A stretch of DNA of 64,000 bases from Aquatica leii (GCA_035610365.1 CM069436.1:56621505-56685504), one strand, 5' to 3'; positions 35,633 through 46,706 are shown, counted from the stretch's first letter. Notes: generated by a model not told the origin, from the sequence alone. Made by a program: numbers and translations.

Positions 35633-38600
35633 GCGGAGTTTAGAATAAATCAAAGCACCTACAATCTCCCTATGAGTTTATTTGCAGAGTTTTTTTTTTA
35701 TTGAGAAAGTAACTTATCAAAATTTTGTTTGTGCAGTGTTTTATAATAATTACTGAAATTTGCATGTTTGATAGATTAAGTAATCGAATGCCAAAGAACA
35801 AAATTACTCAATTTGAAATGACAACATTCTGAAATCAACTTAAAGAAGCACTTAATTACAGTTATCTTCATCTATATAATTTATTTCATGTTCTCTTCGA
35901 CACTTTTGTTAACAATTTTTTTGTATCGCAACGTTTCTTACATTTAAACAAATTTTGGATTAAAAATTGTTGTAGCATATTTGATCGATTTGAGTAATTT
36001 ACTTTATCAGTTTATTAAGTAACACCCACATGTTATTCTGTTGCAGTTTCTAAACGTTTATCTACCAACATCGTATTTGTCAAAACAACTTGACGACATT
36101 GTTAATTTTTTGAGCTTTAGCACAAATAGATTTTTTTTATTTACTGTCTGTCAAAATCTTGTAATCAACGGATATGTCAAACGAATTCTGATTGTCATGC
36201 TCAGTTTCACTTGAAGTTAATGCATTAAAAAATTAAAGTAGTAAATGATAAGCAACTTGTATGCGTTTAAAACAAGTAATTGATACTTACCATTTTTTTA
36301 AATATAGATAAATAGCTAAAAATCAAAAATTAAATAATAGTAACACATAATTTGTAGTATAAATTGACCTAAAATAGATATAAAAATTTTAACGTATAAT
36401 TTTTTAATTGTGTTTTTAAGTGTTTCCATCAAATTTATAAATTAAAGTTATTTATTTTGTGCGGTATTTGTTTTTGTAGAAAGTTTAATTTTTATTTAAC
36501 TTTAATAAATAATTAAATACATAGTCATAGAAAAAGTATAGTGTATAATTTTGTAAGAAATGTGCATTACCAACTTGTATGAATTCATACTTGTTGGCAA
36601 TGACAATCATTTTTTGCTCGTTATACAATATACTATTACAGTATTACTGCATGTTGCTCCCAAAATACACAATTAGTACACTCATAAATATTTTATTATG
36701 CTTTTTTTTAAATAAAAATTATACCTGTATGTTTTTTAAATCAATTAGTTTAATTATAATTATAGTTAATACCGTAAATTTATGTTTAAAGTATAGAAGT
36801 AACTCGTTAATTAAAAAATGTTTGAATTGAAGGGTAATGTTTAGTTATTTAAATCTTTACGACTGCATTTCAAAGCAACTTCTCAATGTTATATTTACGT
36901 AAAATAATCATATTTTTAATACAGTATTTTATATATAACTTTATTTAACCATTGTACAATATAATCATAAACTTTTTTCTACATATGTAATTTCAACTGA
37001 TCATTAAACTATGTATAGTCATTGTGGTCGGATGAATTAACATTTTAACAAAGTGACAAACAATCTAAACAATAGTGAAAACGTAGTTTAAGTTTGTGAT
37101 GGTTTAATACAAACATTTTCAGACACATTATTTGTCATAAATAATCATAATCAGAATTAAAACTTTGTCAATAATAGCGCACACTACAAAATATCGATTT
37201 TTAATAAGTTTACCCGTTACCGTTTTCTTTTATAGGAATGTAAGTCTTCAATTTAATTTTGAATTAATTTAAATTCTCTCTAAATTCCATCAACCTTTTT
37301 TATGTAGGCTTTCTTTGCGACTTGATGTTATTAGCTGGGGAAATCGGAGTACGTTTGAAAGTGTTAAAAAAACTATGTTATAGCTGTACTCTTTAAATAA
37401 AAATAAATTGCTTTAGTTGTATTTTAAGAATATTCTATAAGTTTGAATCAACAACATTGCAAATAAAATAAAAGAATGTCGACATAATTCGCTTTTTTAT
37501 TATTACATTTTTTCTTATTGGGATCATAATTCAAACTTTACTAAAATAAATCAACTTTCTATAATTAATCTTAAAAATAAAAAAAATTACTACTTAAACC
37601 AAAGGCAATTTTAGTGGTTTGTGTTATTATTGACTGCTTTTGAATAAATGTGCGTCATGTGTTAAATAATGTCGTAAGTTGTAATTTACATTAGTCATGT
37701 TATGTTTTTGCTGTCTACTATTTCATTCTATTGATTAATAGCTAATGAATAATAAACTTGAGTTTTACATTGATTGGCCACAATTCCAAAAATAATGTTG
37801 AAACTACATTAGTTTATTTCTAAATTTTATATTTTAAAAATTATTAATTTGTTTACTTTCGTAAGAGACAATTTACTTGATTATTTGACATTTTTTTTTT
37901 TGAATTTGAATATCTGACTATATTTTTAATAGAATATTTTTTTTAGTAACAAATTTTTAACTTTGCTGTTCTAATAAGAACAATAAAACCTAATTAAAAA
38001 TAAAAGTTTTTACATGTTTAAAAAATGGTTCATTTTTTTGTGATATGTATTGACACCTTAATAAAAACAAATAAAAAATGAAGTGCTTCAAAACTAAAAG
38101 AAAATTTGAATATATAGCGGTAACTATAGTGGTACTTTATTATAATGTGTGAAAATTTATGCAAACATCACAGATTGTATTCAGAAGTAATTGTGGTTTT
38201 TTGTGCAGAATACTACTAAAGTCATTAACAAAAATATCATTTTGAATGTTATACCTCCAACTACATCAGATTATTTGTGTTTTATGGCATAAAACCGTGA
38301 GCAAACTAAATGCCAACATTGCTTATAATTTTTGTGCAAAAATATAAAAACTAATTTACAAATAAAAATGAGAACATACTGCATTTTTTTTAATTCAAAT
38401 TTATCTTATATTTAAAAATTTACAATAAATAAATAAATAAAAAGTAACTTAAAAAATATATATGTAGAAATACATTAAGTATTTTCCCACTACTGAGAAG
38501 TTCCTAAAGAGCAAAACGCCTGTTCAATGTTTACTCTGGTGGCATTTTCACATTTGCATTGACATTGTTTACCTTACAATGTTATATGTTGTGGTTTTAT

Positions 38601-39120
38601 CCCGCGGTATGTTTAAATTATGTGGGTGTAGTTTCTATTTATACAGCAATTTACAAAGTAAAAAAAATTAATGCAACTTTCATAAGATTTAAAACAATAC
38701 ATTTTTTCTTTATTAGGAGTTGCAGTATCACCAAGAGTCGTCACATAAGTGGGTTAATGAGAAAGTATTGTGCGTGTTATATACAACTTTTTTTTCCTAC
38801 AATTTTAAAGATTATTATTATACTAATTATTTGATTAAAAACAATTAGTCTAAAAATTTAATACAAAATACACGCAATAAGAATTTCTATTGTTTTAACA
38901 ACATGCATAGGTACCATTGTCACTAAATGTCAGCATCTGTCAATAATTTATCTAACTGTGAAGATTTTATTGTTAATGTTTATAATAAATAACTTTTCTA
39001 TAATCGTGTACGGTATATTTTTTATTTGAAAATTTCTGCTTTAAGCTTAGTTTAATTCAAGATATGTGATTTTACAGAATGTCAAATTATAGTAATTGTG
39101 TGACAGTGACAAGTTACAGA
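35633..39120. other. AT-rich non-coding DNA
   Basis: No gene recognised. Open frames at 36579-36830 and 38559-38834 are hydrophobic, AT-driven and match nothing I know. Confidence 0.5.
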
Positions 39121-39127
39121 ATGAAAG

Positions 39128-39204
39128 CGCTTTAATCACGAGACCGGGTTGTATACACGAGCCGCGCAGCGGCGAGTTTACGAAAGGGTAGAGTGATTGA
39201 AGCG
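39128..39204. repeat. GC-rich nested inverted repeat
   Basis: CGCTTTAATCAC (39128-39139) pairs with GTGATTGAAGCG (39193-39204), one mismatch. Between them lies the perfect small palindrome GCCGC-GCA-GCGGC (39161-39173). It is markedly GC-rich in AT-rich DNA. It may be the end of an unidentified element. Confidence 0.7.
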
Positions 39205-40323
39205 TATACTATGAGGTGTGTTTTATACGATTTTCTTTATTTTGATTCAATTTTAATATTTTTTGTATCATTTTAATTTTAAAACAACATTAGAAAACTT
39301 TTATATTTTATTGAATTAACACCTATATCCGGTTGCGCAGAAGTCTGGTTAATCGGCGATTTACTAATCGTCGATTAAAGATGATGGTTGATTAACATTC
39401 CATTGCGTTGCACAAAACAATTTAATCTATGATTAACGGTCTATTAGTTAATCGACCATTAACTGCTAGTCAACTTGACAACCGCGCGTTTTTAATGTCA
39501 GTTTACTTAAATCAAGAAAGAAACAATAAATATTGTAGTGAGTATTACAATGGTATTACTATTATTTACGTTTTCTATAAATAGTTATATTATCATTATG
39601 AAAAATATTGCTTCTGTATAGATAGCTAAGTTTTATTTTGTTTACTGATAAAAAATTCTATAAAATTCCTTGTTTAATTCCTTTTATCCTTTACTTTAGA
39701 TGATAATATGAAGGAGTAACTGGCTAAAGGATTTATAGTTAAAAAGAAATGTTCGGTGTCAACAAACATTACCAACAAATGTAATGCATCGACTAAAACA
39801 GGCCCCCGAACAGCAAAATACCAGAAACTTTGTTTGTATATAATGAAACTGAAGATAAAACAGATCTGACTTAAAAGTTGTACTATGTATGATGAAAAAA
39901 TCTGTTTATCGTGGAGTTTTCAACCTCTTAATAATTGCCGATCACGAGGTTCTGCTGGCGAACATTGCATACCAAAGTGAGCCACCTAGAAATTGCTTTG
40001 AATTTCTTTACAGCTTACTATTTTGGTAAATTGGGAGATAATTACAATGAAATCTAATATTAATTTGTATCCTTAATAAAAATGGGCAAATGAGAATCAT
40101 TTTATGTGGCTGAACCTCAACCTGTATTATATTTATATATATATATATTCTTGTCTTTCGCACACTCTTATTTATTGCAGAACCTGTGGCAACTTCTACC
40201 GAGTTATTTATAAGAAAAATTTCAAAAGCAAAAAATTATAAACTGTCAATTACTGAAAGAAGTAATATTATTTAATTAAGTTTAAGAAAATATAATTATG
40301 TTTTTTTTATACATTTTGCATAT

Positions 40324-40754
40324 TGAAACGTTCGAGAAATTATTTGCAAATGCAAGAGCATATAAGATATACCGAAAAGTAAGGAACGCTCCAGAAAGAT
40401 TTCCGTATGTGTATATATACCGACAAGATAGATCGTAGGTCAGTTATTGCTGGAATGCGAATGCAGCAGTGTTAAGGAGATTATTAAAGTGAAAATAAAT
40501 CGTTAGCACGCGTGTGCGTAGATAAATTGACCGAGAATAATCGTGTACGTGATTTTTAGTGCAAACAATTGTGAAGCTACCCGCGGACGTTATCTTATCT
40601 TCTTGTAAGTGATATAAATTAGTGTAAGTGTTTTCATTAAATATTATTACATTTAATTAGTTCGGTTAATTTAAAAGTGTACATATTTCTAGAATAAGTA
40701 AACGTAAATTTAGTCGTTTAAATAAAGTAGTTTTTAATAAATAAATCCGCAACA
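40324..40754 (+). repeat. 5' LTR of macrodomain gypsy element
   Basis: 431 bp, TG...CA. It pairs with 45488-45942. The internal ~24-bp shortening near 40360-40385 relative to the 3' LTR is the main difference, plus about a dozen substitutions. An AATAAA signal lies near the 3' end. The 4-bp flank ATAT (40320-40323) repeats after the 3' LTR. Confidence 0.95.
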
Positions 40755-41075
40755 TTGGTGTAAGGTGTGGAGTTTGCGATTTTTTTTAGTGTAAATACCA
40801 TTAAGTAATCTAATATCGCTCCCGTAATAAAAACATTCATTGCGTAAATAACTGTTAGGTTCGCGATACGCGTGTTTATTTATAAAGTATAAAATAGTGT
40901 TTATTAAACTTTTTTTATTAACAAGTGCGTGATCGCGATATTAATTAATTTCGTTTCCGTACACTAGTGGTTTAATATTAACAAGTGGATCGTTATTAAA
41001 ATTTTGTGTTATACAAAAAGTGCATTTTAAAAAGTAGTGTATTAAAACATAAACTTTCGTGTTATATTTAAATTT
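40755..41075 (+). other. Untranslated leader of macrodomain gypsy
   Basis: Between the 5' LTR and the gag ATG (41076). It holds the candidate primer-binding site at its start and otherwise AT-rich non-coding sequence. Confidence 0.6.
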
Positions 41076-41368
41076 ATGCCGGTGACGCGTTTGCAAGCAG
41101 TTAAAATGGATTCAAAAATACTTGAAATTCTCGAATCGATGAATAAAAATATCCAAGAAAAACTGTCCGAAAATTCTCATAAGATGGAAGAAAATTCGCA
41201 GAAAATAGAAGAAAAGTTTTACGAAAATTCACAGAAAATTGAAGAAAAACTGTTGGAACATTCCAGAAAAATGGAAGAAAATTCCAGAAAAATAGAAGAA
41301 AATTCAAGAAAAATGGAAGAAAAACTTTCCGAACATTCTCAGAAAATGGAAGAAGCGTTCAGTTAATG
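41076..41368 (+). pseudogene. Truncated gag: N-terminal coiled-coil only
   Basis: The 96-residue frame starts MPVTRLQAVKMDSKILEILE and is then almost entirely a repetitive charged helix (KMEENSQKIEE-type units from about residue 27 to the end). This is a predicted coiled coil typical of the N-terminus of some insect gypsy Gag proteins. Capsid and zinc-knuckle regions are absent. The frame ends at TAA three bases before the protease frame begins. The join looks like an internal deletion that fused early gag to the protease. The coding DNA forms a tandem array of ~21-bp units (41170-41355). Confidence 0.75.
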
Positions 41369-42726
41369 GTTGACACGGGAGCGACGAAGACCATCATTCG
41401 TCCTGACATCTTATTGGAAAACGAGAAGACATCACCAGTAACAGTACGACTTCGAACGGCGACGGGCGAAGAAATACCTACTCACGGACCTGTCAAAGTA
41501 ACCATTAGGTTGGGAAATGGAGTACTCGACCATCAAGTACTGGTGGCCGACATCACGGAAGAAGTTATCCTGGGAATGGACGTGATAAAGAAGTATGGGT
41601 TTCATTTGGATATGAAGAACGATGTCCTGAAGATCGAAAATGAAGAAATTCCTTTTCATTCGTCAGAGAAGGCAGTTGTGCGAGTCTTATTGAGTGAAGA
41701 CGTGATTCTGCCTGCAAGGACGGAAAGTGTGGTGATGGCACGCCTGGATGGAAATCTCCGGAAAGGCTACATACGCGCGATTGAACCAATGGAAAGCGGC
41801 TTAGTTGAAAAGGGACTACTCGTTGCCAGAACCTTAGTACGAGTAAAGAACACGATGCCAGTAAGGATCTTAAACATCAACTCAGATCCTGTAACGTTGA
41901 AAAAGAAGACCGTGGTAGGCCAATGCACGCCAGTATCACAAATTGTGAGATGCGTGAAGACGAACGAAGATACGCCACCGAAGAAGTGTCTACAACATCT
42001 ATTGGACATTCTTACCACCAAATGCCAAAACCTCAGCCAAGACCAGCTGGCTAAAGTTAAAGTGTTGATCCAAGAGTACCAAGATGTGTTCGCGCTGGAG
42101 AGTGGCTCCAAAGAAAGAACTAACGTGGTGAAACATAAAATTAATACCGGAGACGCTCGGCCGATACGACAACATCCACGCAGACTTTCTTTGGCGAAAA
42201 GAAAAAAAGCCGAACAAATAATTACGGATATGGAGAGGGAAGGTGTGATTGAACCTTCAAATAGCCCATGGGCATCCCCAGTGGTACTCGTAAAGAAAAA
42301 GGATGGATCAACGAGGTTTTGGGTAGACTACAGACAGCTAAACGACGTGACCAAAAAGGACAGTTACCCTTTACCCAGAATTGACGATACGCTAGACACC
42401 CTGTCAGGATCCCAATGGTTTTCTACGTTAGATTTAAAGAGTGGATACTGGCAGGTAGAATTAGAACCCAAAGATCGTGAAAAAACAGCTTTTACGATCG
42501 GAACTGGTTTGTGGCAGTTCACTGTAATGCCCTTCGGCCTGTGTAACGCTCCTGCAACGTTCGAGCGTTTGATGGAGACCATCTTGCGCGGATAGTCTTG
42601 AAAGACGTGCTTGGTTTACCTGGACGCCGTGATCGTGGTTGGAAGGTCGTTCGAAAAACACTTGAACAACTTGAAGGAAGTGTTCCAGCGCTTACGTGGG
42701 GCTAACCTCAAACTGAGCCCAAAGAA
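41360..42726 (+). pseudogene. Pol part 1: protease and reverse transcriptase
   Basis: Protease starts at MVDTGATKTIIRP (41366), with the catalytic D-T-G intact and VILGMDVIKKYG downstream. A linker (about residues 90-250) leads to RT: PIRQHPRRLSLAKRKK, SPWASPVVLVKKKDGSTRF, VDYRQLND, FSTLDLKSGYWQVEL, FTVMPFGLCNAPATFERLM. Two stops follow (42593-42595, 42599-42601). The catalytic box then reads C-L-V-Y-L-D-A (42608-42628): the second Asp of YxDD is Ala, so this copy could not polymerise. The frame shifts by one near 42728. No host function. Confidence 0.92.
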
Positions 42727-44562
42727 GTGCACGTATTTAAGAAGGAAGTCCAATACCTTGGCCACGTCGTATCTAGAGATGGAGTAAGGGCTGACCCAGA
42801 CAAAATCCGAGCAGTGCAAGCATGGCCAAGACCGATCGATAAACATCAGGTCCGAAGTTTTCTTGGGTTGTGCACTTATTATAGAAGATTTGTCCCCGGA
42901 TTTGCCAATATTGCCAAACCATTGACAAAACTAACCGAAGAAAAAGCAGAATTTAGATGGAATGAAGACTGCGAAAATTCTTTTAATCAACTAAAACAGG
43001 CCCTAGTCACTTCGCCGATTTTGAGTTATCCAAGAGAAGATGGAAAGTTTGTTTTGGATACTGACGCAAGCAATCTGGCCATAGACGCGGTCCTTTTGCA
43101 AGTTCAAGATGGACAAGAAAAAGTTATCGCGTATTTTAGCAAGGTTTTGTCCAGGCCCGAAAGGAATTATTGCGTGACTAGGAGGGAACTGTTAGCAGTC
43201 GTTAAGTCCATCGAACATTTGTACAAGTATTTGTATGGACGAATATTTTTACTGAGAACAGACCACGCCGCTTTAAAATGGCTTCTGCAGTTTCGTAACC
43301 CAAAAGGACAAGTGGCAAGATGGATCGAGAGACTGCAAAAGTATGATTATGACACAGAACACCGTGCCGGAAACAGTCATCGGAACGCTGATGCCTTGTC
43401 CAGAAGACCATGTCCGGCGGACTGCAGCCATTGTTCGCGACTGGAAGAAAAAGTCGAATGTCTCCGGAGAACTGCTATGGTTGATGATGAGTGGGAACCT
43501 GAGCAGTGACGTCGCGAACAAGAAGACGATCCTGAAATAAGACAACTCCTCGACTGGAAAGAAAGCGGCCGACGACCAACCTGGGAAGAAGTGAGTGCTT
43601 TCGGCAGAAATATCAAAGCGTACTGGGCGCAGTGGGACTCCTTGATAGTAGAAGACGGTCTTCTTAAGCGATCCCTAGAAAGTGCCGTGGGCACGGGAAA
43701 CAGACTACAGCTGGTAGTGCCAAAGAGCAGAGTGACAGAAATGTTGAAGCATCTCCACGATGGGACATCAGGAGAACACTTTACCATTAAGAAGACGTTG
43801 GGTAAAGTGCGAGAACGATTCTACTGGATAAACTGCAAAGAGGACGTCATGAAATGGTGGCGTAAATGCATAATTTGCGCATCAGGAAATGGTCCAGCGA
43901 GAAAGCGCAAAGCACCCATGAAACAATACAACGTAGGAAGCCTTTTGGAAAGAGTAGCGATTGACATCGCAGGGCCGTTTCCAGAATCCGATTCGGGAAA
44001 TAAATACATCCTGGTGGCGATGGATTATTTCACGAAATGGACAGAGGTTTACGGCATACCCAATCAGGAAGCAGCTACAGTCGCAGACGTATTAGTAAAC
44101 GAGTTTTTCTGCCGGTTTGGAGTTCCGTTGGAATTACAGTCCGATCAAGGCCGCAATTTTGAGTCAGAGCTGTTTCAAGAGGTTTGCCGACTATTAGGAA
44201 TTAAGAACACTAGGACAACGCCTCTCCATCCTCAATCTGATGGCATGGTTGAACGGATGAATCGAACAATGGGCAAGTACTTAGCCAAAGTAGTGTCCGA
44301 ACACCAAAGAGACTGGGATCAGTACTTGCACCTTTTCCTAATGGTATACCGATAATCCGTTCACGAAAGCACAGGCCAAACACCATCCTGTGTAATGCTC
44401 GGTTGTAAAATACGATTGTCATGCGACCTTCAATTTGGCCGAAGACCGGAAGAGGAAGTCGCTGGAGAAGATTACGTCAGCAAGCTGGCTAAGAGGCTAG
44501 ACGAAGTACATGAAGAGGTCCGTAAAAACACACAAATTGCCAGCGACAGGATGAAAACCTGA
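42727..44562 (+). pseudogene. Pol part 2: RT thumb, RNase H and integrase
   Basis: One frame with three in-frame stops (43507-43509, 44353-44355, 44560-44562). RT thumb: FKKEVQYLGHVVSRDG and RSFLGLCTYYRRFVPGF. RNase H: acids in DTDASN, RRELLAV, RTDHAAL and NADALSRR all present. Integrase: Zn-binding region with HLHDG, GEHF and CIIC. Catalytic Asp in AIDIAGPFP, Asp in QSDQGRNF and Glu in GMVERMNR all kept. The C-terminal integrase part continues in phase beyond 44562 into the next entry. The stops look like point mutations of sense codons. Confidence 0.93.
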
Positions 44563-45663
44563 TATGACGTCAAGGCACAAAATGGTGGGTTTCAACTTGG
44601 CGATATGGTCTGGTTGGATAACCCTCAAAGGAGACGTGGTTTGTCGCCGAAGCTGCAAAGGCAATGGGAGGGCTCGTATGAAGTCGTGCAGCGTATTAAC
44701 GACGTCATATACCGCATCCGAAAACCGCCCAGAGGCAAGCCAAAAGTGGTCCACGTCGATCGTCTAGCCCCGTTTGCTGGCGATAACCACAATACGCAAA
44801 TCCAGGTCCGAACCAGAGTAATAAGTAGCAAAACCAGGAATCCAATCGAAGAAATAGAGTTCGAAAAGTTTATGAACTTATACGGAGGTTCTGGAAAAGC
44901 TAGGTTCAGAGTTACCACCGAGGAACAACAAGACCAGGCACAAAAAGATTACGCCATCGCACATTGCGTGAGCGAGGATCTTGACATCTCCAAAGGGGTT
45001 GGAGTCGTGTTTAAAAAGAAGTTTGGGCAGCTAGATAAATTACGAAGACAGCAACCGGCAGTCGGAAAAGTTTTAGGACTACGTGGTGACGGACGCTTCG
45101 TTTTTTATTTGGTCACCAAGAAATACTCACGTGTCAAACCGTTATACAAAGACCTGTGGCGAACATCATGGAGTCTCAAAAGAGAAATGGAGTTCCATCA
45201 TGTTAAGAAATTGGCAGTACCCAAGCTTGGTTGTGGCTTAGATCAACTAAATTTTAGGACAGTTCGAAACATGTTGGAGGTCGTCTTCCGAGGAACAGGC
45301 ATTCAAGTGTTATTCTGTAGTTACCAACCAAGGAGCATATTAGGTCAGGAAAAGTCCATTGACTGTTACTTTTATGGTCACGGAAGTTGCAGAAATGGAG
45401 GAAGCTGCCGCTATCGCCACGATCCCCTTTGCCGGTGTCGCATACAGTCTCCTGTTCTGGGACAGAACATTCCTAAGAAGGGGACAGTAAAACGTTCGAG
45501 AAAATATTTGCAAATGCAAGAGCCTTCTAGAAGCTGTTATCCATCTTCTGGAAGATATACTGAAAAGCAGGGTTCGCTCCAGAAGGATTTCCGTATGTGT
45601 ATATATACCGACGAGATAGATCGTAGGTCAGTTATTGCTGGAATGCGAATGCAGCAGTGTTAA
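44563..45663 (+). CDS. Pol part 3: integrase C-terminus, TARG1-type macrodomain, CCCH finger
   Basis: Same phase as the integrase upstream, with no stop for 366 codons. Residues below count from Met at 44605. Residues 16-38 (KLQRQWEGSYEVV...) are the GPY/F-type integrase tail. Residues ~99-240 (44899-45324) form a macrodomain of the TARG1/OARD1 type: AIAHCVSEDLD, GVGVVFKKKFG, FYLVTKKYSRVKPLYKDL and PKLGCGLDQL. Lys172 (45118-45120) and Asp213 (45241-45243) line up with human TARG1 Lys84 and Asp125, the residues that remove ADP-ribose from proteins. Residues 254-272 (45364-45420) are a C-X7-C-X5-C-X3-H zinc finger. The last ~58 residues are encoded by the 3' LTR. Predicted role: an ADP-ribose hydrolase domain carried at the end of Pol. 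RNA binding by the finger is inferred. Function in this dead copy is not expected. Confidence 0.88.
   Translation, partial: YDVKAQNGGFQLGDMVWLDNPQRRRGLSPKLQRQWEGSYEVVQRINDVIYRIRKPPRGKPKVVHVDRLAPFAGDNHNTQIQVRTRVISSKTRNPIEEIEFEKFMNLYGGSGKARFRVTTEEQQDQAQKDYAIAHCVSEDLDISKGVGVVFKKKFGQLDKLRRQQPAVGKVLGLRGDGRFVFYLVTKKYSRVKPLYKDLWRTSWSLKREMEFHHVKKLAVPKLGCGLDQLNFRTVRNMLEVVFRGTGIQVLFCSYQPRSILGQEKSIDCYFYGHGSCRNGGSCRYRHDPLCRCRIQSPVLGQNIPKKGTVKRSRKYLQMQEPSRSCYPSSGRYTEKQGSLQKDFRMCIYTDEIDRRSVIAGMRMQQC
45475..45487 (+). promoter_or_regulatory. Polypurine tract
   Basis: AAGAAGGGGACAG directly before the 3' LTR, the expected plus-strand primer site. It lies within the open reading frame. Confidence 0.8.
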
Positions 45664-45942
45664 GAGGATTATTAAAGTGGAAATAAATCGTTAGCACGCG
45701 TGTGTCTAGATAAATTGACCGAGAATAATCGTGTACGTGATTTTTAGTGGAAACAATTGTGAAGCTACCCGCGGACGTTATCTTATCTTCTTGTAAGTGA
45801 TATAAATTAGTGTAAGTGTTTTCATTAAATATTATTACATTTAATTAGTTCGGTTAATTTAAAAGTGTACATATTTCTAGAATAAGTAAACGTATTTTTA
45901 GTCGTTTAAATAAAGTAGTTTTTAATAAATAAATCCGCAACA
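45488..45942 (+). repeat. 3' LTR of macrodomain gypsy element
   Basis: 455 bp. It starts TA where the 5' LTR has TG, and ends CA. The pol frame runs through its first 176 bp to the stop at 45661-45663. It is followed by the target duplicate ATAT. Confidence 0.95.
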
Positions 45943-45999
45943 ATATTAAGAACTGTTGCAATTAATGTTGTGCTAATTAAGAGTCTGCAACCATATTGC

Positions 46000-46625
46000 A
46001 AGCAAAGAAATCTACTTCACTGGCATTTGCTGAATGTAAGCAGAAGAGGATTACATGGATATCCACTATCACCTACTAGGTAACCGTTGCCATATCTTCC
46101 GATGCAAAATTTAACCGGAAGAAGAGATTTATTGAAAATAATACTGTTGTGTACTAATCCTGGCCAATAAACAATAAAATGCATTAATTTTAAGTCGACA
46201 TCGCAAATCTCTTGAACATTAATGCTAAAATATCCTTTTCTGTTGTGATACGATTCAGCATTTAGACTATCGGGTGATTCTATATGCACGTGTGCAATCA
46301 ATAGCTCCCACAACACATAAATAACCAGAAATACGAAAGAACCATTGTTTTGTTTCCGTTAACTTTTTGGCAGTTCTATGCATGTTTATATATTGATGGG
46401 AGAGCCTGATCATTTCATTTATGATATGCTGGATAGAGCATTAATATTTGTACTTTTGCATCAAAAATTAGTTTCGATAGCTTGTTGGTTCGATTCTATC
46501 TTTAATTGCATGTACCAAGTTAATTATGGTGGTCTTATTTAATCAAAACTTCTTCTTGAAATCAACGTCGTCTAACAATTCAAAAAGTTTTTCTTTATCT
46601 CGTATAAACCTTATGCTACGAAGCT
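46000..46625 (-). pseudogene. PIF/Harbinger transposase (HARBI1-like), decayed
   Basis: Minus strand. An N-terminal piece near 46620-46480 reads DKEKLFELLDDVDFKKKF then NKTTIINLVHAIKDRIE, the helical region before the catalytic core. The core (46316-46017) has HVHIESPDSLNAESYHNRKG, INVQEICDVDLKLMHF, WPGLVHNSIIFN and the second catalytic motif LVGDSGYPCNPLLLT. The first Asp motif (G-A-I-D-C) lies in another frame just upstream of HVHIE, so one base has been lost or gained there. The third acidic region is not recognisable: the core ends near the gypsy insertion at 45943. The usual partner Myb/SANT-like gene was not identified in the left half (39480-40320). Confidence 0.85.
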
Positions 46626-46706
46626 GTTTTCAAAGCTATTCGAGGAAGAAGACAACAAGTGGAACAACATAATTATTTTTGAATGTATTAAACAATGTTG
46701 CTTGAT

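Larger units (their letters stand above)
40324..45942 (+). mobile_element. Ty3/gypsy element with macrodomain and CCCH finger
   Basis: Two LTRs (about 97% alike over the last ~365 bp), an ATAT target duplication (40320-40323, 45943-45946) and a polypurine tract (AAGAAGGGGACAG, 45475-45487) define a bounded insertion. Right after the 5' LTR, TTGGTGTAAGGTGTGGAG could be the primer-binding site; the tRNA is not assigned. Order: short gag remnant, protease-RT, RNase H-integrase, macrodomain, CCCH finger. The coding part is much GC-richer than the host DNA. Defects: most of gag is deleted, the catalytic YLDD is YLDA, there are five in-frame stops in pol and one frameshift near 42728. It inserted into a Harbinger element. 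Confidence 0.93.

Noticed and set aside
41101-43787. Several long minus-strand frames opposite the gypsy pol
   Set aside because: Antisense shadows of the GC-rich coding strand; no domain content.
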